64,000 nt of DNA from Endothia cerciana. Taxonomy: Eukaryota > Ascomycota > Sordariomycetes > Diaporthales > Cryphonectriaceae. The DNA is taken from positions 434,001 to 498,000 of the forward strand of contig JALRMH010000011.1 of the NCBI GenBank assembly GCA_026119935.1, given 5' to 3'. The notes beneath the pieces were generated by a model. That model ran no database searches. It was not told where the DNA came from and saw nothing but the letters and a program-made list of their open reading frames with translations. Made by a program: the position numbers and the translations under genes. This document shows positions 1 to 12,680 of the stretch, in pieces (position 1 is the stretch's first letter; each line of letters begins with the position of its first letter).

Positions 1-640
1 TGTGATCTGATCGGACGGGACAGAAGAGAGGGCTTGCCTGCTGCTGATGCAAAGGGGATTATCGTGCTGGCCGTTGCTGGACAGGAAATGAGCGGGCATC
101 GAGCAAAGGGGGGCTCTCTTGATGTCGTGTGTCTCGCTCGTGCTGTGCGCAGTGCTCCGTGACATGTACCGACCCATACAAAATCCGGCTGACGTAGGTA
201 CAGTAGTCACCGGGCGTGTCGTGCAGCGGGCAACGTACGACAGAAATGAGCGTGAAAAGGAGGCGTAGATGGCGATGTGATGTGATAAGATGACATTAGG
301 CGTGGGGAGGGGGGGGGGGGCGGGATGGGCCGGGGCGAAAGCGAGGTGGTAGGACGAGGAGGAGGAAGAGGAGGAAAGGGAAAAGAAAGAGTATGAGAGG
401 GCAAGGGCCTGAGACCTGGAAGGATCGGAAACGAGAGGAAGAAAGACAATACGCACACAACAACAATTACTCTCGCCCCCTCGGTCTGGTTGGCTGGGCT
501 GGTCGGTCTCTGGCTTTTGTGGCGGCTGCAGTAGGGTCCAGACAATGCTCAAGCACACTGACCGAATGCAACGGAGCGAGATTGGAATGACGGACGGATG
601 GGTTGGTTGATTGATTGATCGATGGACGACCTGGCGTGGC

Positions 641-660
641 CTGACCTGACCTGACCTGAC
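641..660. repeat. (CTGAC)4 microsatellite
   Basis: Four perfect copies of CTGAC, followed 30 bases later by a 17-base A run at 690-706. No gene overlaps it. Confidence 0.9.
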
Positions 661-1401
661 GGGAAGTTGCACCGAGGCGGCAGAAGGGGAAAAAAAAAAA
701 AAAAAAGGGTGATAAGAGTGACGGGGTGTGACGGGGTGACGAGTGACACCACACCAAGTCCAAGTCTGGTTTGTTACTGACGGCGGGCACACGCAGGATG
801 AACGCGGAGAGGAGGTGGCTGTTCTTGGGAGGTGCCAGAATGTGGTGCCGGACTGGCAGTTCAAGTTCCAGACAAGGAGGGCCGTTAGCAGGATGCTGCA
901 GTACCGGCCAATATCTCGTTTCTGTGTGGGCTGCTGTCGAGCCCGAATCATACAGAAGGGAGAGAGATTTGCAGGACAGGGCGAGGACCAGGGCAGACCC
1001 CCGTGAGCCATGTGCTAAAGACGTGGAGTGTGAGTGGGCTGTCAGGGTGGGCGTTCCCCCCCCCCCCGGGTGCCCCAAAGGTGAGCAGAGGGAAAACCCG
1101 CCAGCAGGGGGCCGTCTCTGCACGGTACAGGGCCCCAGCAGGGAAAACACGGACGGGATCGCTAAAAGACGAGATCTGAACACGCTGGCCGGCCCCCAAG
1201 AGGCAGCATCCTGACCCTGGACAGGGGGGGGACACGGCAGGGGACCAGGACAGGGGGCCCTCCGATGCATGAGATGGGTGGCAAGCACTGAACAAAGGTG
1301 ACGGACGCATGGCATGCTTGGCGGCCACTGCAGCAGCATGATACACACTGGGGTCCAACACACTGTAGCGGTACTGTATGTGACCACCCTGTCTGTGTGT
1401 G

Positions 1402-1437
1402 CCAGCCCCAGCCAGCCCAGCCAGCCCAGCCAGCCCA
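1402..1437. repeat. 9-bp CCAGCCCAG tandem repeat
   Basis: Nearly perfect tandem copies of a nine-base unit in the gene-poor tract. On the complementary strand they create a TGGCTGGGC-type repeat that gives a spurious Gly-Trp-Leu repeat in translation. Confidence 0.85.
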
Positions 1438-3192
1438 CTAAAGCCGAGAGGGCAGGACGCGGGTATGGGGGTTCTTGGGTAATATTACTGCCATGTGCCA
1501 TGACTATGGCAGCCCTTCAGTCAGGCTCCTCCCGGTCCATAAGTGGCCGGTGACGCCGCAGCCTCACATTGCTACCACAGTACCGTGCTACCCCGTACTA
1601 TGTGAAAGGTATCAGGCGGCCGGTACTGCTGGTACCGTGCGAGGGCTGCCGTTACTGAGGCAGTAAGCAAGCCTCTTTTTTTCTTCTTCCTTTCTTCCTT
1701 CCCATTGTCAGGGTGTATCATGTATAGATAAGACACGATGATCCCTCCGGGACCACCTCTTTCCGTCAGTTATGACAGAAGTCCGGTTCAGTGCGTGGGC
1801 GGGACGGTGGGAAGATGGACAGGGGCGGGCGGGAACCATCGTCTGACCCTGAGACAATACGGCGACGGAAACATCGAAACTTATTCTGGAAGCACTTTGT
1901 CTCCCTCGCGGCATGTGTCATCCAGGACAATTCCATCGTACCTGGCTGTCGATAGTGATAGGTCAGCGGCGTGAAGAGCTGGAAGGGACCGACCCCGCGA
2001 CGACGAAAGGACTGGCTGTCGCCCGACCCCAGGTGACGTGTGCCGGAATCCGAAGCCATGACTCTGGTTTCCTGAGAAGTGGGTGAGTCCCAAAAGAGGT
2101 CGACAGAATCCACGTGGACGCTGCTTCCGGTCGCCTTCCAGAAAACAAGTGAGCACGACCACGTTCAGGTACGGATTATCATCCGGGCGTCAGTATACAA
2201 GGTACGGAATGATGCCTCCCTCGCCTCTCCGCCATGAATAAGCCCCCAGAGACCATCACATCCTGATTACAGTGTACTGTGCGAGATTCCGCATGCCACG
2301 TGGCAGCGCATCCTCCGGGGATCGCTGATTTCCAAGTGCGCGCAAAGGGGCCCCGGTCGATCTAGGACCCAACGCTGGCCCTCTCCTTTCACGAGACCAC
2401 AGCCTGCCACAATAGATGCACAAAGATACCGACCAGGTAGAACATGTTGACCGTCCCCTTCCCGTCTTTCTTTCAACCCCCCTCCCCCCCACCCCAGAAT
2501 AGAACCAAAATGGGCCGAGGAGACTGAAACCCCCCTGGCCGCATGCATCAGATCCCGCTCTCCCTGCTGTCCTTCTGAGCAAGCCCGCATCCCGCCGCTG
2601 GAGAGTCCTCTTCGGTTCAGACGCGGGGAGTCTCGCGCTGAGGCGGGCACCCACCGCTCAGGGTGGATGAACGTGCGAGTCCCTTTGTTGTGTGTCCCGG
2701 AGGCAGTGTACCGCGTAGGGGAGGGCGGCCGGCCGGCACACTGTGTGGGTGGGGTGGGTCACGGATATACCACTATGGTACATCCGCAGGTCCCATCCTG
2801 CACCTCGTCGCCCTCCCCCCCTCGACCCAGCCAGTCGCGCGAACAGGACGAGGGTGATAAAAGAGCGAACCGGGCAGGGGTTTTGCGGCCCAGGTGGCGG
2901 GAGGGGGCCAGAAGAATGTGGAGGGCAAGCACAACATGGCCGGCAGGATCTGCACATGGCTTTCAGGGATGAGCCACGGGTGCTTCTGCTCGTGGTTGCT
3001 TTCTTCCCACGCCTCTACCACGCCCCTCCCACGAGGCAGAGGCCTGCGACACGCATCACGCTGGCCCCCGGACCAGTTGGGAGGCGGGTAGGCGGCAGGG
3101 TCAGCTTTTCCTCGTGCAGGTGGCCAACGTCTCTGGACCGCGTGGGTTGGCCCCCTCCCCCCGCCCTGCGGCCCGCGCAGACAACGAGGGCA

Positions 3193-3236
3193 TGGCACTG
3201 GCACTGACACTGGCACTGACACTGGCACTGACACCG
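3193..3236. repeat. 12-bp TGGCACTGACAC tandem repeat
   Basis: About three and a half copies of a 12-base unit, itself two diverged 6-base halves. It is close to a 13-base G run at 3296-3308. Confidence 0.85.
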
Positions 3237-6200
3237 GCAATGACACAGCAAATGTCGGTGGCATTATTATGTCTGTGGGGTCTTGGCACTGCCCAGGGGG
3301 GGGGGGGTTCCATCGTGCGATGGTGGATGGATGGATGGCTGTCCCATTCCGATGCGACGAAAGCATCCCGCGCCTTTTTCCTTCTTCTCTTCATCGTTCC
3401 CCCCCCCCTCCGCCACGATCAAATCTCCCCGCCCCTGTGGCCGTTCACATCTACCATAGTACGTAGTAGCTGCAGATCGGCACCACCTGGCTGTTCCATT
3501 TTTTTATTTTTTATTTTTATTATTATTTTCTACTTCTCACATTCCTCCTGCGGCACATGGCCTGGTCTTGGCGGGGCCGTCCCTATCCACAAGGAAACAA
3601 AAAAAAGATGCTGGCCGGCCCACTTATCGTCATACCGTACCATGGTATACTATGGTGGCCGCCCTGAAATCTTGAGCGGGAGGTCGGGGCGGTGATGGCT
3701 GCTCACCTCCTCAACCACCCCTCGCACTCGCGGTACACTTTCATGGACCCTCAGTCCATGATCACCACACGCCTTCTGACTCAAACCCCCCAGCCGGACA
3801 TACCGCTCCCCTTCTCCGGCCGCTATTCCCGTACTCCGCCCCAGGACCAGGCCAACAGGAAGTCCCCTCAGGGCCCCACCTCCGATGTTGCGCCCGTGGC
3901 TTCCCGGGACAGCTGCACCCGAATAAGAGGTCGAGATGTCAGCGTGGCTTTACTGCAGGGCGCCTCCTGTATCGAGGGTGGCCCGGCGCTAGGGCCCAAC
4001 AGGTTCAGTCCTTGGACAAACCACCCAGCGTAACCCGCGGAGGTTCGGTTCAGAGGAGGTTCTATTTTGGTGCCAATGTCAGGAGGCCCGACCGCTGTCC
4101 TTCCCGCCGCCCTTCTCTTGGCCACACGCTCCGACGTAAGAGAGAACAGAGCAGAGCAGGACAGGGAGCTGGCAAAAGGGCCCTTGTGTGGTTAGCCGAG
4201 CAGTGGTCCTTTTCTGTCCGGGGCCGAGACGCCACGAGGCCATAGCTAGCCGCTTCAGGACTTCAGGACTCCAGAAGAAACCCCCCGCCCCCCCTCGTGC
4301 TGCAGGCGGTGTGAAGCGTTGCGAGACAGTGATGGGGTCCATATGCGGTTCCATATGCGGTACACCCTGCCGTGGTCTTGATGAGATCGGCGGCCGCCTT
4401 CTTGATCCCCTCCTATCTAACCTACCTCCTCCTTGAAGATTGGACTGAGGGGGGCCGGGGGGAGGGGGGTTAAAAGCTGGGGTGGAACGTGGGACAGGCA
4501 TGTCCGAGCCCGTCGCGCGCTGACCGTTGGGCGGGAACAACCACGTGTTGGACATGCAGATCCGCGAACAGGTGTGCACCCTACCCAACCAGGACCAAAC
4601 CCAACCCAGGCCAGGCAAGAGCCGCAAAAGCGGTGTATGGGGATTCCCATATCTCTCTTTTACTTTGCGTCCTTACGCTTTCTGTCCGGTCCCTCCCCAT
4701 ACCTCACGGCTGGAAGATGCCGCCAGGCCCCCACCAGCCAGAGATTGAGGCTGTCTGCGGGAGCTGTGGTCCCCTTCCCCCTCCCCACCAAATTCCCTCA
4801 CGAACACACACTTGCACAAACCCTTTTCAGGACGACATAACGCAAGAGTTACCGCAACGGGGAAAGGGTAATATCCCTCACGGACGCCGGAATCTCGAAA
4901 ACCCCGACGCAGGCAGGGTTCCGCCTCTCATGTGTTCGTCTGCGCCGGCGCCGCCCGCTACACCAAAACAGCCGTGCCTCTGCGGGGCTGATATACGAAC
5001 TCTGGGGGTCGCCGATGGGGTCCCTGAAGGCCAAGAGGTTGGTCCCCGCGCCGACATGGCTCACGATGAGGGAAGGACTCGCCGAGCCCCCGCTGCTATG
5101 GCACTATGGTAGATTGCACCAGCGGCCACCGTGCGCATCCTTGGCTCTCCCACATGGTCTCTCCAGGGACCTTGCCTGACGGTGGCCCTTGCTGCCACGA
5201 GATGAACGACACTTGTTTTCTCCTCGCCCTCTCTTTGTTTTCCCCCCCTTCCCTTCCCCCGTCCTTCTTCTGACGTGGTACTTCACTTGTGGCCGGGATC
5301 AAGGGGCGTCTGAAACGTTCCAAGATCTGTTCTAGAAGGACGCGGTAGCGAGGGGAGGGCTGAGGGATCCAGCCCTGTAGGTTCATGCGTCGAAGATGAG
5401 CGATGGATCACGGGCGCCATTACAAGTTCCATCCACGGACACGAGACAGCTCGAAGGGGCAGTTTCGGCCGCCCTGCGGACTTTGGCCCATTTTTTTTGG
5501 GGGGGGGGGCGGCTTCTTGGGATTTCTGACGCAGCTGATGAGTTGAGCGTGGAACAACCCCGACACGTGAGCAGAGGCGAGGGGCGTTCATGGGGCTGCT
5601 TAAGATTCTGGATCCTGGGCGGCGATCGGGTTCCTTCGAGTCGTAACCCTCGTGACACCTTTCTCTCTCTTTTTATTTTTATTTTTTTTATTCCCTTCCC
5701 CGTAGGCAGGGTGTGGGCAACTCCGGGGTTGCGAGGGGGGGAGGGGGGGAACGACCACCGGGGGACCGTACCCATCCCCGTTCCTATTGAAACTTGCTGG
5801 CGATGATCCTTTTGCCAAAGCAGTTCTCGGACCGAGGTTTGTGCATGGGTCAGGTTTGTCGACAGGAGGAATACCGAGTTGAAATTGTCATGCTAACGGA
5901 AGAATCCGGACGCGCGCTCAGCAACGCCGGGAGTATAATAGGCCCAATTGTAAAATTAGAAGCACCGTGCGGCTCCGACCAAGGCCTGTCACGAACAGGA
6001 TGGCACGGCCGTCTCCTCTCGCTCTCGCTCTCACCCTCACTCTCACTCTCTCTTTTGTGTGAGGTGGATGACCAGCCCTACAGATATCAAAACCAGGATC
6101 CGCGCGCCAAGGGTCCATCGTTGGCGTGGGCGGCCGGAGACGGCGACGAGCCAGGAGGGACGTCAGATTGCAAACCGGATCTTTCATCTTCCACTGCATG

Positions 6201-6259
6201 ACAGGCCCTCCTCATCAAGCGACTTGATGCGAGGCCGGATCCCGAGCATGGTACATACA

Positions 6260-6281
6260 TGTGTGTGTGTGTGTGTGTGTG
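6260..6281. repeat. (TG)11 microsatellite
   Basis: Perfect alternating TG tract of 22 bases with no overlapping gene. Alternating purine-pyrimidine DNA of this kind can form Z-DNA. Confidence 0.9.
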
Positions 6282-8149
6282 GCCTTGCCGAGATTTGACG
6301 TCGGATCGCCCAGATCGCAATCTGGTCGGCAGGGCTGAAAAAAGATGGGGAGGGGGGGGGGAAGAAACATACATCGTGGGTCGCGTCATGGCCAACAGAC
6401 GTCATCATCACCAGAATTATCGGCGCGCAGGAATCTCCATCCTATCACTCTTACGTGAGAACTATCTACTCAGGCAAGACCAACCTCCAGAATTCGATGC
6501 CCTGTTTTCTGCGTGCGGACGCGAAGGAGAAGGGACCCCAAAAAAAAAAAGGGGAAAAAAAAAAAAGAGGAAGAAGACCCCACCTCGGCGACACCGTCTC
6601 AACTGGAGTTTTTCTTATTCTTCTTCCGCTTTTTTATTTTTTATTTTTTTATTTGTTTGCCCCGGCACATGGAGCGAGCAATCAGGATGACATTGCTGCA
6701 ATTCGGTAAGAAGTTCTGCATCAAGCAGAGCCGCCGGGATGCGGTCGACATTCGGACCCGAGCCATCTCACCGCCCACCTGATCCTGTCAATGAAGTTTG
6801 GCATGATCAGTGTTTCACATCTTCCTGGGAATATGAGACCGCAGGGCAACGTCCTGAGCTAAGGGGCCCGCCTCGCATGATGAAGGGGATCGGCAGGGCG
6901 TCGCGCCGGCCTCTTGAAAACAGTAGTGGCTTTTTATTGTTTTTTCTTCCCTTCTTTCTCCATTAATTTTCTTAATTTTCTTTTTTGTACCTGACCAAAA
7001 AGCCACCAAGCCACCAAGAACAAAGAAAATCCCACGTGGCATGAGAAGAAAAGAAGAGAGAAAAAAAGGAAAGGAGAAAACATTCCCGAGGAAGGCCGCA
7101 AGCCGGCCGATGGTAGGCCCGCACGGCCAAGGGACTGTACCATACATAGTACGTGATAGAAGGAGGGTGGTGGTGGTCTATCAAACCCCCGAACTGCCCG
7201 CAGGGTCAGGGAGGCGGCCGTGCTTCGTCCACTCCGGAACTTGACCCTACACGGTATCTTGCTGGCTTTCGTCCAGCCGGGGCCAGCCCTGCCCCGCCCT
7301 TCAAGCTTGCACTCACTGGGGCCGTGAAGGATCGAACTGAAGCATGCGCTACTGCAGTCCCCGCCCAGAGGACGAAGAGAGGCGTGGTGCCTCCTTCGAC
7401 TGGGGCCCGGTCAATCTAACAAACACGGTGCATGAATGAGGCACGAGGCGAGTTCGTACGGCCCTCTGATCTGTTCTCCCCCGTCCCCCTCCGCCCCCGT
7501 ACTTGTGATACCGGGGGCTCCATCTTGTCCTGTGCTCACGTGGAATTCGCCGTCTTACCGCCATTCCAAGGGCAAGGGGAGATCGAAAGGAGAGCATGTC
7601 CGCTGGGGCCGGAGGGGGAGAGATGGGTTGAGATGCCAGGAGCTCAGCTGAGACCTCCGGGCGGGCTGAGGAGAGCTCAGCCGACCTCGTATCATACCAG
7701 GAGGGCTGGAACACAACGGGTTTGTTCGTGTCTGTCCGGGAGGGGAGGGCGGGCCCGGGGGGGGGGGGGGCTGCAGACACGGTCACGATATCCCTCTATT
7801 TTTTTCCTTAAAGTTTTCTTCTAATACCATTGTGGTCACAGTTGGGGATGCCCAACCATCCCCCCATCCTGATGACACGGCAGCGAGACCAGGTCCGCGG
7901 GACGGCCTGGTGGCTTGCTCGGGAAGATAAGCGAGAGGCTGAGGCGAGTGCTAATCAGGATTCGAGGAGTGAAATTCAATGGTACGGAAGGACGTGGAAG
8001 CCAGAGTATCTTCCCGAGGGGGGCCTCACACCACGATGGCATACATTTTCGAGCCTTGGGAGGTTCTGGACCGCCCCCGGAAACGGAAGCTGCATGATGC
8101 CATGTACATGGTAGCAGCACAGGAGGACAGGACGCGAACATACTATGGT

Positions 8150-8209
8150 ACACGCACACACAGACACACACAGACACACACACACACGCGCGCGCGCGCG
8201 CACGCACGC
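8150..8209. repeat. CA/CG alternating tract
   Basis: A 60-base mostly alternating purine-pyrimidine tract: imperfect CA repeats (with CAGA interruptions) run into a pure CG repeat (8187-8200) and then CACG repeats. The CG core is the classical Z-DNA-forming sequence. No coding frame covers it convincingly. Confidence 0.9.
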
Positions 8210-8492
8210 CCCTCCTCCGATTCTGCGTAGCTCCGCATGCTCACCTCACCGTCACAGGGTGCCCGTGTCACGGGGTTCTCTCGATTCCTCCGGGCGTCCT
8301 TTATGAGGTGGGTTGGGCGGGCCTCAGCAACAAATTAGTGCTGACGAGATCGACATCACAGATCTTGGCGCGACGGGCTTTTGTAAGAAATCCCCTGTAA
8401 GCCTCGTGTGTCCGGGGCCGAGGAAACAAGGGACATTTAGGCCCCAGGCTGACTGATGATACACAGTAATCCAACCCCGGGGGGACCACCAC

Positions 8493-8495
<3 letters not shown>

Positions 8496-8528
<33 letters not shown>
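8496..8528. repeat. (CAG)11 trinucleotide repeat
   Basis: Eleven perfect CAG units, directly preceded by three ACC units. An open frame through the repeat reads poly-Ala and the reverse strand reads poly-Leu, but neither frame has other protein-like sequence, so the repeat is treated as non-coding. Confidence 0.9.
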
Positions 8529-8533
<5 letters not shown>

Positions 8534-10106
8534 TATCAACAAAGGGGCACGTGCGCGACAAGGAGTGCTATTGTTGTTATTAGTAGGGAGGAGGCGATAC
8601 GATACCTTCATCAACAAGGCCTACTAGATACTTCCCATATACCGTACTACGAGTACTACCACAGCATGTTATGTACATGCCATGTACTATAGTAGTGCGC
8701 TTGGCAGGCGATTGCGGGGCGACCACGTGGTTCTCCAAGCCACATGTTTTTCTCTGTTTCAGCTCCGAGCCTGTTGGTGATCCAGGACCAGTACGGTAGT
8801 CGCTGGTCGAGGTGAGCACTAGGCAAGGCTAGGCAAAGGCTACCTGCTAAAGACTACTACTGTACTGCGGACAGCAGGCGGGTTTTATCCCCGGAGGTAA
8901 CTTTTATAACATAGCGCTTCGCCATGAGGGGGCGTGCCGGCGCCTGTTCACCTTGTTGGCCGCCTGCTCTTGCCTCGCCGGCCCCGCCTGGATCTTCACG
9001 ATGGCGGATCCAGGACTGAGATGAGGTCGAGGGGTTGGGGGGGGGGGGGCAGCGGGCGGGGGGCGAGGGAGAGCCCTCCTGGCGTTGTGTCCGCCACAAC
9101 AAAGGGTTTCTCAGCGCCAGACCCCTTCGAAGGCTCGTTAGCTGCATGAGAGCCACGCCTCGCCGGAATGCCTAGACCGGCCGGCCGAGTGCCGCCGCCG
9201 CATCCGGAACAGGCCGTGTGAGGAAGAGGAAGAAAAGGAAGAAGAAAAAGAAAAAGTGCATGTTTGTTTGCATGCAGATGAGACGGTCTAAAAACGTGCC
9301 CCTGATCCGGAAGTGCGAGCCGGTAATTCGCATCGTAGGGATCACAATGCTGCCCTTGACCGCTACCGGAAAGACGCATACTGTAGCAGTTTGAACGCCG
9401 CAAGCGGCTCACGAGGTCCCCCCCCCCCCTTTGACTCAACGGCGACGAGCAGCTAATCTGCACCTTTGTTTGTGCGGGAGCATGCTGCTCTCCTCCTTCG
9501 CAGCCTGGTAGGCAGCAACAGCTCGCAGGCTGTCCCGGTCCGACAAGGGCACGAGATAGGCGAGCTCTCTGGTGATTACGAACGGCGAGCGCCCGATCGC
9601 GCGAGGCCACGCCCATCCATCCATGGGTTCACAGTCATCACGGTGGCCCCCGTGACACATCTCCCCACCTGGGTTTCACAGCCGATGCGCAAGACAGATC
9701 ACGCCCTCCCTCAAATACTATGTACGGGTGTTGTATATGTACGTACCATGTGTGTCAGCAGCATGAGGATTCCTGCTGGCTGCCGTGCACGATGTCACAA
9801 GTCAGCACGCTAATGCCTAGATAGCATGACGCGCTGCGGAGGTCCGGACTTGAACGCCGGGCTCACCACGCCACCACCTCCGCCAGGGCCGACGACCGTC
9901 TCTGGTCCCCGGCGCTGCATAGTCCGCAGCTCCCACCTGGATGCTCCAGCTACACGGCAGCAACAACAGTGCGCTACAACGCCTGTGTCATGTATGCGTC
10001 CCCTGACCGCCGCCCGCCGGCAAGGTAAGCCCTTCCTTCGTCGAGCCAAGCCGTAGGCGAGCCTTCCGAGACCTGGTGGTGGTCCCCTGGGAGGAGAAGG
10101 TACATA

Positions 10107-10129
10107 CAGCACAGCACAGCACAGCACAG
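10107..10129. repeat. (CAGCA)n pentanucleotide repeat
   Basis: Four to five copies of a CAGCA/CACAG unit within the gene-poor tract. Confidence 0.8.
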
Positions 10130-12680
10130 GTCGTCGCGCCCCAAGGTCCTCCCTCCCGGCTCGCCTCCACTCGCGAGTCGACCTCTACGGCCCCGGGGTC
10201 CACGACAGGATGCGCCCACGCGCCCCGGTCTCTCGGCTGGGTCGGTTGTGGGACGGCAGGCTGTCTCGCAGAGCAATTTAAAAAACGTGCTCGACGACTC
10301 GTCTGTGCTAAGGTGTCACGGCACCACGCGTGGCGTACGGCTACTCGCCTCCTCGGCCAGCCAGAAAGGGGCCTTGATGACGGTGTGCTGCAGGCTGTGA
10401 ACGATTGATCAGGTCCGGCATGGGGGGTTTCCCGCTCTAAGGCCGTACACCTGGACCCGGCCGCGTGGTAATAAGCGATGCTCGCGTCGCAACCATTCGC
10501 CCGGGCTGTGTGCTCGTCGATGAGGATGGCTGCCTATACCGCCTCTCCCTGAAGCGTTCGGCTGCACTTTCACAAACATCACGGTGCCAATGGCCATGCT
10601 TGTCCAGTACTCCGCGCAAGACGCTCTGGCATCGTAACGCTTGACGCTTGGCACCCCCTCCCCTCCCCTCACCCAAACGAGCTTCCCAGCTGTCGGGACC
10701 AAGGCACCCTGGCCTGCCATGTTCTTGGCATTTCCGGCCAGACGCTGGCGGAGCGGCACCTCGAAGCCATGGACGCGGATGTGAGTCGCCACTTGCACTG
10801 AATGGGCCTTCAGCCCTTGGTGCGTTTTGAGGCTTTTGGCTCCCGCTCTCAAGATCTAGTCATTGATCACTCCTGAGATGACGGTCTAGGCTAGTCAGGC
10901 GAGGCGGTTCCTATTTTGGCATGAGGCCAGGACGCCAATTATCACGAGAAAACAGGGTGGCGGACGGGGAGGGAGGGGAGACGTGGCTTGAAGCGGCACC
11001 CACTTTGGTATGTCCAGCCCAGCCAGCCAACATCTGCAAGCGGATGGTCTGGACTCTGGACCCTTGTGCCCGTTCAGCCGGTTTCAAGTTGTCCATCTCA
11101 TCTTAGAAGAGGGCGAGCTATCTCCGGGAGAGCCCAGAAACACGTACATACGAATGGAGGGGGTCGATACACAATCAATGTCACCATACCTTCACCGATT
11201 CCGGTAAGAGGCCGTCCGCGAGGGACCGGCCGCCGGACGGCACCCAGTGGAGGTATCTCCCTAAATGACGCCGGAGATCTTCATCAGAAAACGTGCGACG
11301 GCCCCCGGCGCGAGCGGGCGACAGGAAGGGTGGGGTCGTCGGGCATCTTCCGTGGCATCAGGCCATGCAGGGCCTGACTCCGTACATGCATAAGTGGAAC
11401 ATCTCAAGTGGGCCTATATCGTACTATGTACACGGTGTAACTTCACATGTCCCATTTCCCCAGGGCAGGCTGCTGGCAGCAAGAGAGGCGAGCTGGGTGT
11501 AGCCGGCGGCGCTGCCGCACCAATGGCGTGCTGTCTGGCCTCGTCTCCACGACGAGGCTTCCTTCGCACGTCATCCTCGCTGCCATGTGACCTCAGGTCC
11601 TGCCTCGTGGTCTCGCGACGGTCCCATGTCCGACATCAGGAGGCATGAACAACAACACGCGGGTTCAGCTCTGGGACTAGAGAGGGGCCCCGGAGAGCAC
11701 GGTGTGACACGCCGAAACCGACCTGGGAAATGCAAGACAAGAGTCTAGGTTTTCCCGCAGGGCGGCGATCAGGATCAGGCTTGGACGGTGAGCCCCCCGA
11801 TAGGAGCGCCGGCCAGGGCAGGCTCGGCGCAGCGTGCCCAAGACAGCCCCGGGATTGGGCATGCTTACCGACCGCGGTGGAGGTTTTGAACTTCGTCCGG
11901 GATGCAATGGGTGGCATCTGATACGACGTGATGAGATGCCAGCGCAGTGCGTTTGCTGATCCTGGCGGGCAGCAGAGTTTCTGATGGGCGGGTTGTTGTA
12001 CGGGCAGGTCAAGTGACTTGCGCATCTCCGAGGAAGAGCAGAACCTTGCTCATACTTTCAGGGATTGCTAAATGGGGAACATGATCTGGCGTTGGGCATT
12101 CGAGAGGATGCCTCCTCGTCTCAACACGGCTGCCCAACCCATCCTCCTCGCGTGGCTTCTCTTTTTTGTGACACCACCTCCGCGGTTAGGGAGAAGCAGA
12201 CCGGTCGTGATTCTTCATCCGGCATTAAGCTCTCAACTCATCCATCAGCGCTGCATCTGGAGTTCGAGGTGCTTCCAACTCGACCTCAACCAGGACGTGC
12301 GGAGCCTTGGGAGCCCTCTGGAGCCTGATAGCAAGTGACCCGGGTTGATGCCTGGTACCGCCACATTGAGCTTCTATTCTGAGCCCTGCAGAGCCTAATA
12401 AAAAGAAGGGAAAAAGGGGGAAGGGGGAACACTTCTGGCACAAGGCAGATCCAATTTTGTCCTCAGAGAGGCGTGGTCCAAGTGATGTCACCCTCGGCTT
12501 GTACATGCGAGCCCTCCTTTCCTACGCAAGGCTTCTGTAGCCTTCTCGGCCTCGGGGAGCCTGACTGAACGAGCCGGAACGAGACGGATGCAAGACCCTT
12601 GACAAGCTCAGGCCGACACCGGTTTGAAGCCTGCAGCCTGTCTCCTGGCTGTCCTCGGACGATAGGGGACTCCGCTCAGG

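Larger units (their letters stand above)
1..12680. other. 12.7-kb gene-poor tract with simple repeats and palindromes
   Basis: No protein gene could be supported here on either strand. The open frames are low-complexity, overlap one another on opposite strands and show no recognisable domain or phase-consistent splice joins. The sequence holds many G or C runs of 12-14 bases (309-320, 1056-1067, 3296-3308, 7757-7770, 9037-9049, 9418-9429), a 17-A run (690-706), several micro- and minisatellites, and repeated short palindromes built on TACTATGTAC or TACCATGGTA. It is GC-rich, so it does not look like an AT-rich RIP-degraded transposon relic. It may be the upstream region or long UTR of a regulatory gene lying left of the window, or a non-coding transcript locus; both are inference. 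Confidence 0.6.

Noticed and set aside
467..1501. 344-codon minus-strand open frame
   Set aside because: Low-complexity composition driven by the CCAGCCCAG repeat and C-runs, with no domain and overlapping open frames on both strands.
9836..9883. Possible tRNA or hairpin: GCGGAGGT and ACCTCCGC flank GGACTTGAACGCCGG
   Set aside because: The span of 48 bases is too short for a tRNA and the TTCAA-containing arm does not pair. Only a simple stem remains.
1..12680. Transposon or RIP relic in the gene desert
   Set aside because: The tract is GC-rich with no terminal repeats, transposase or reverse-transcriptase fragments seen in any frame.
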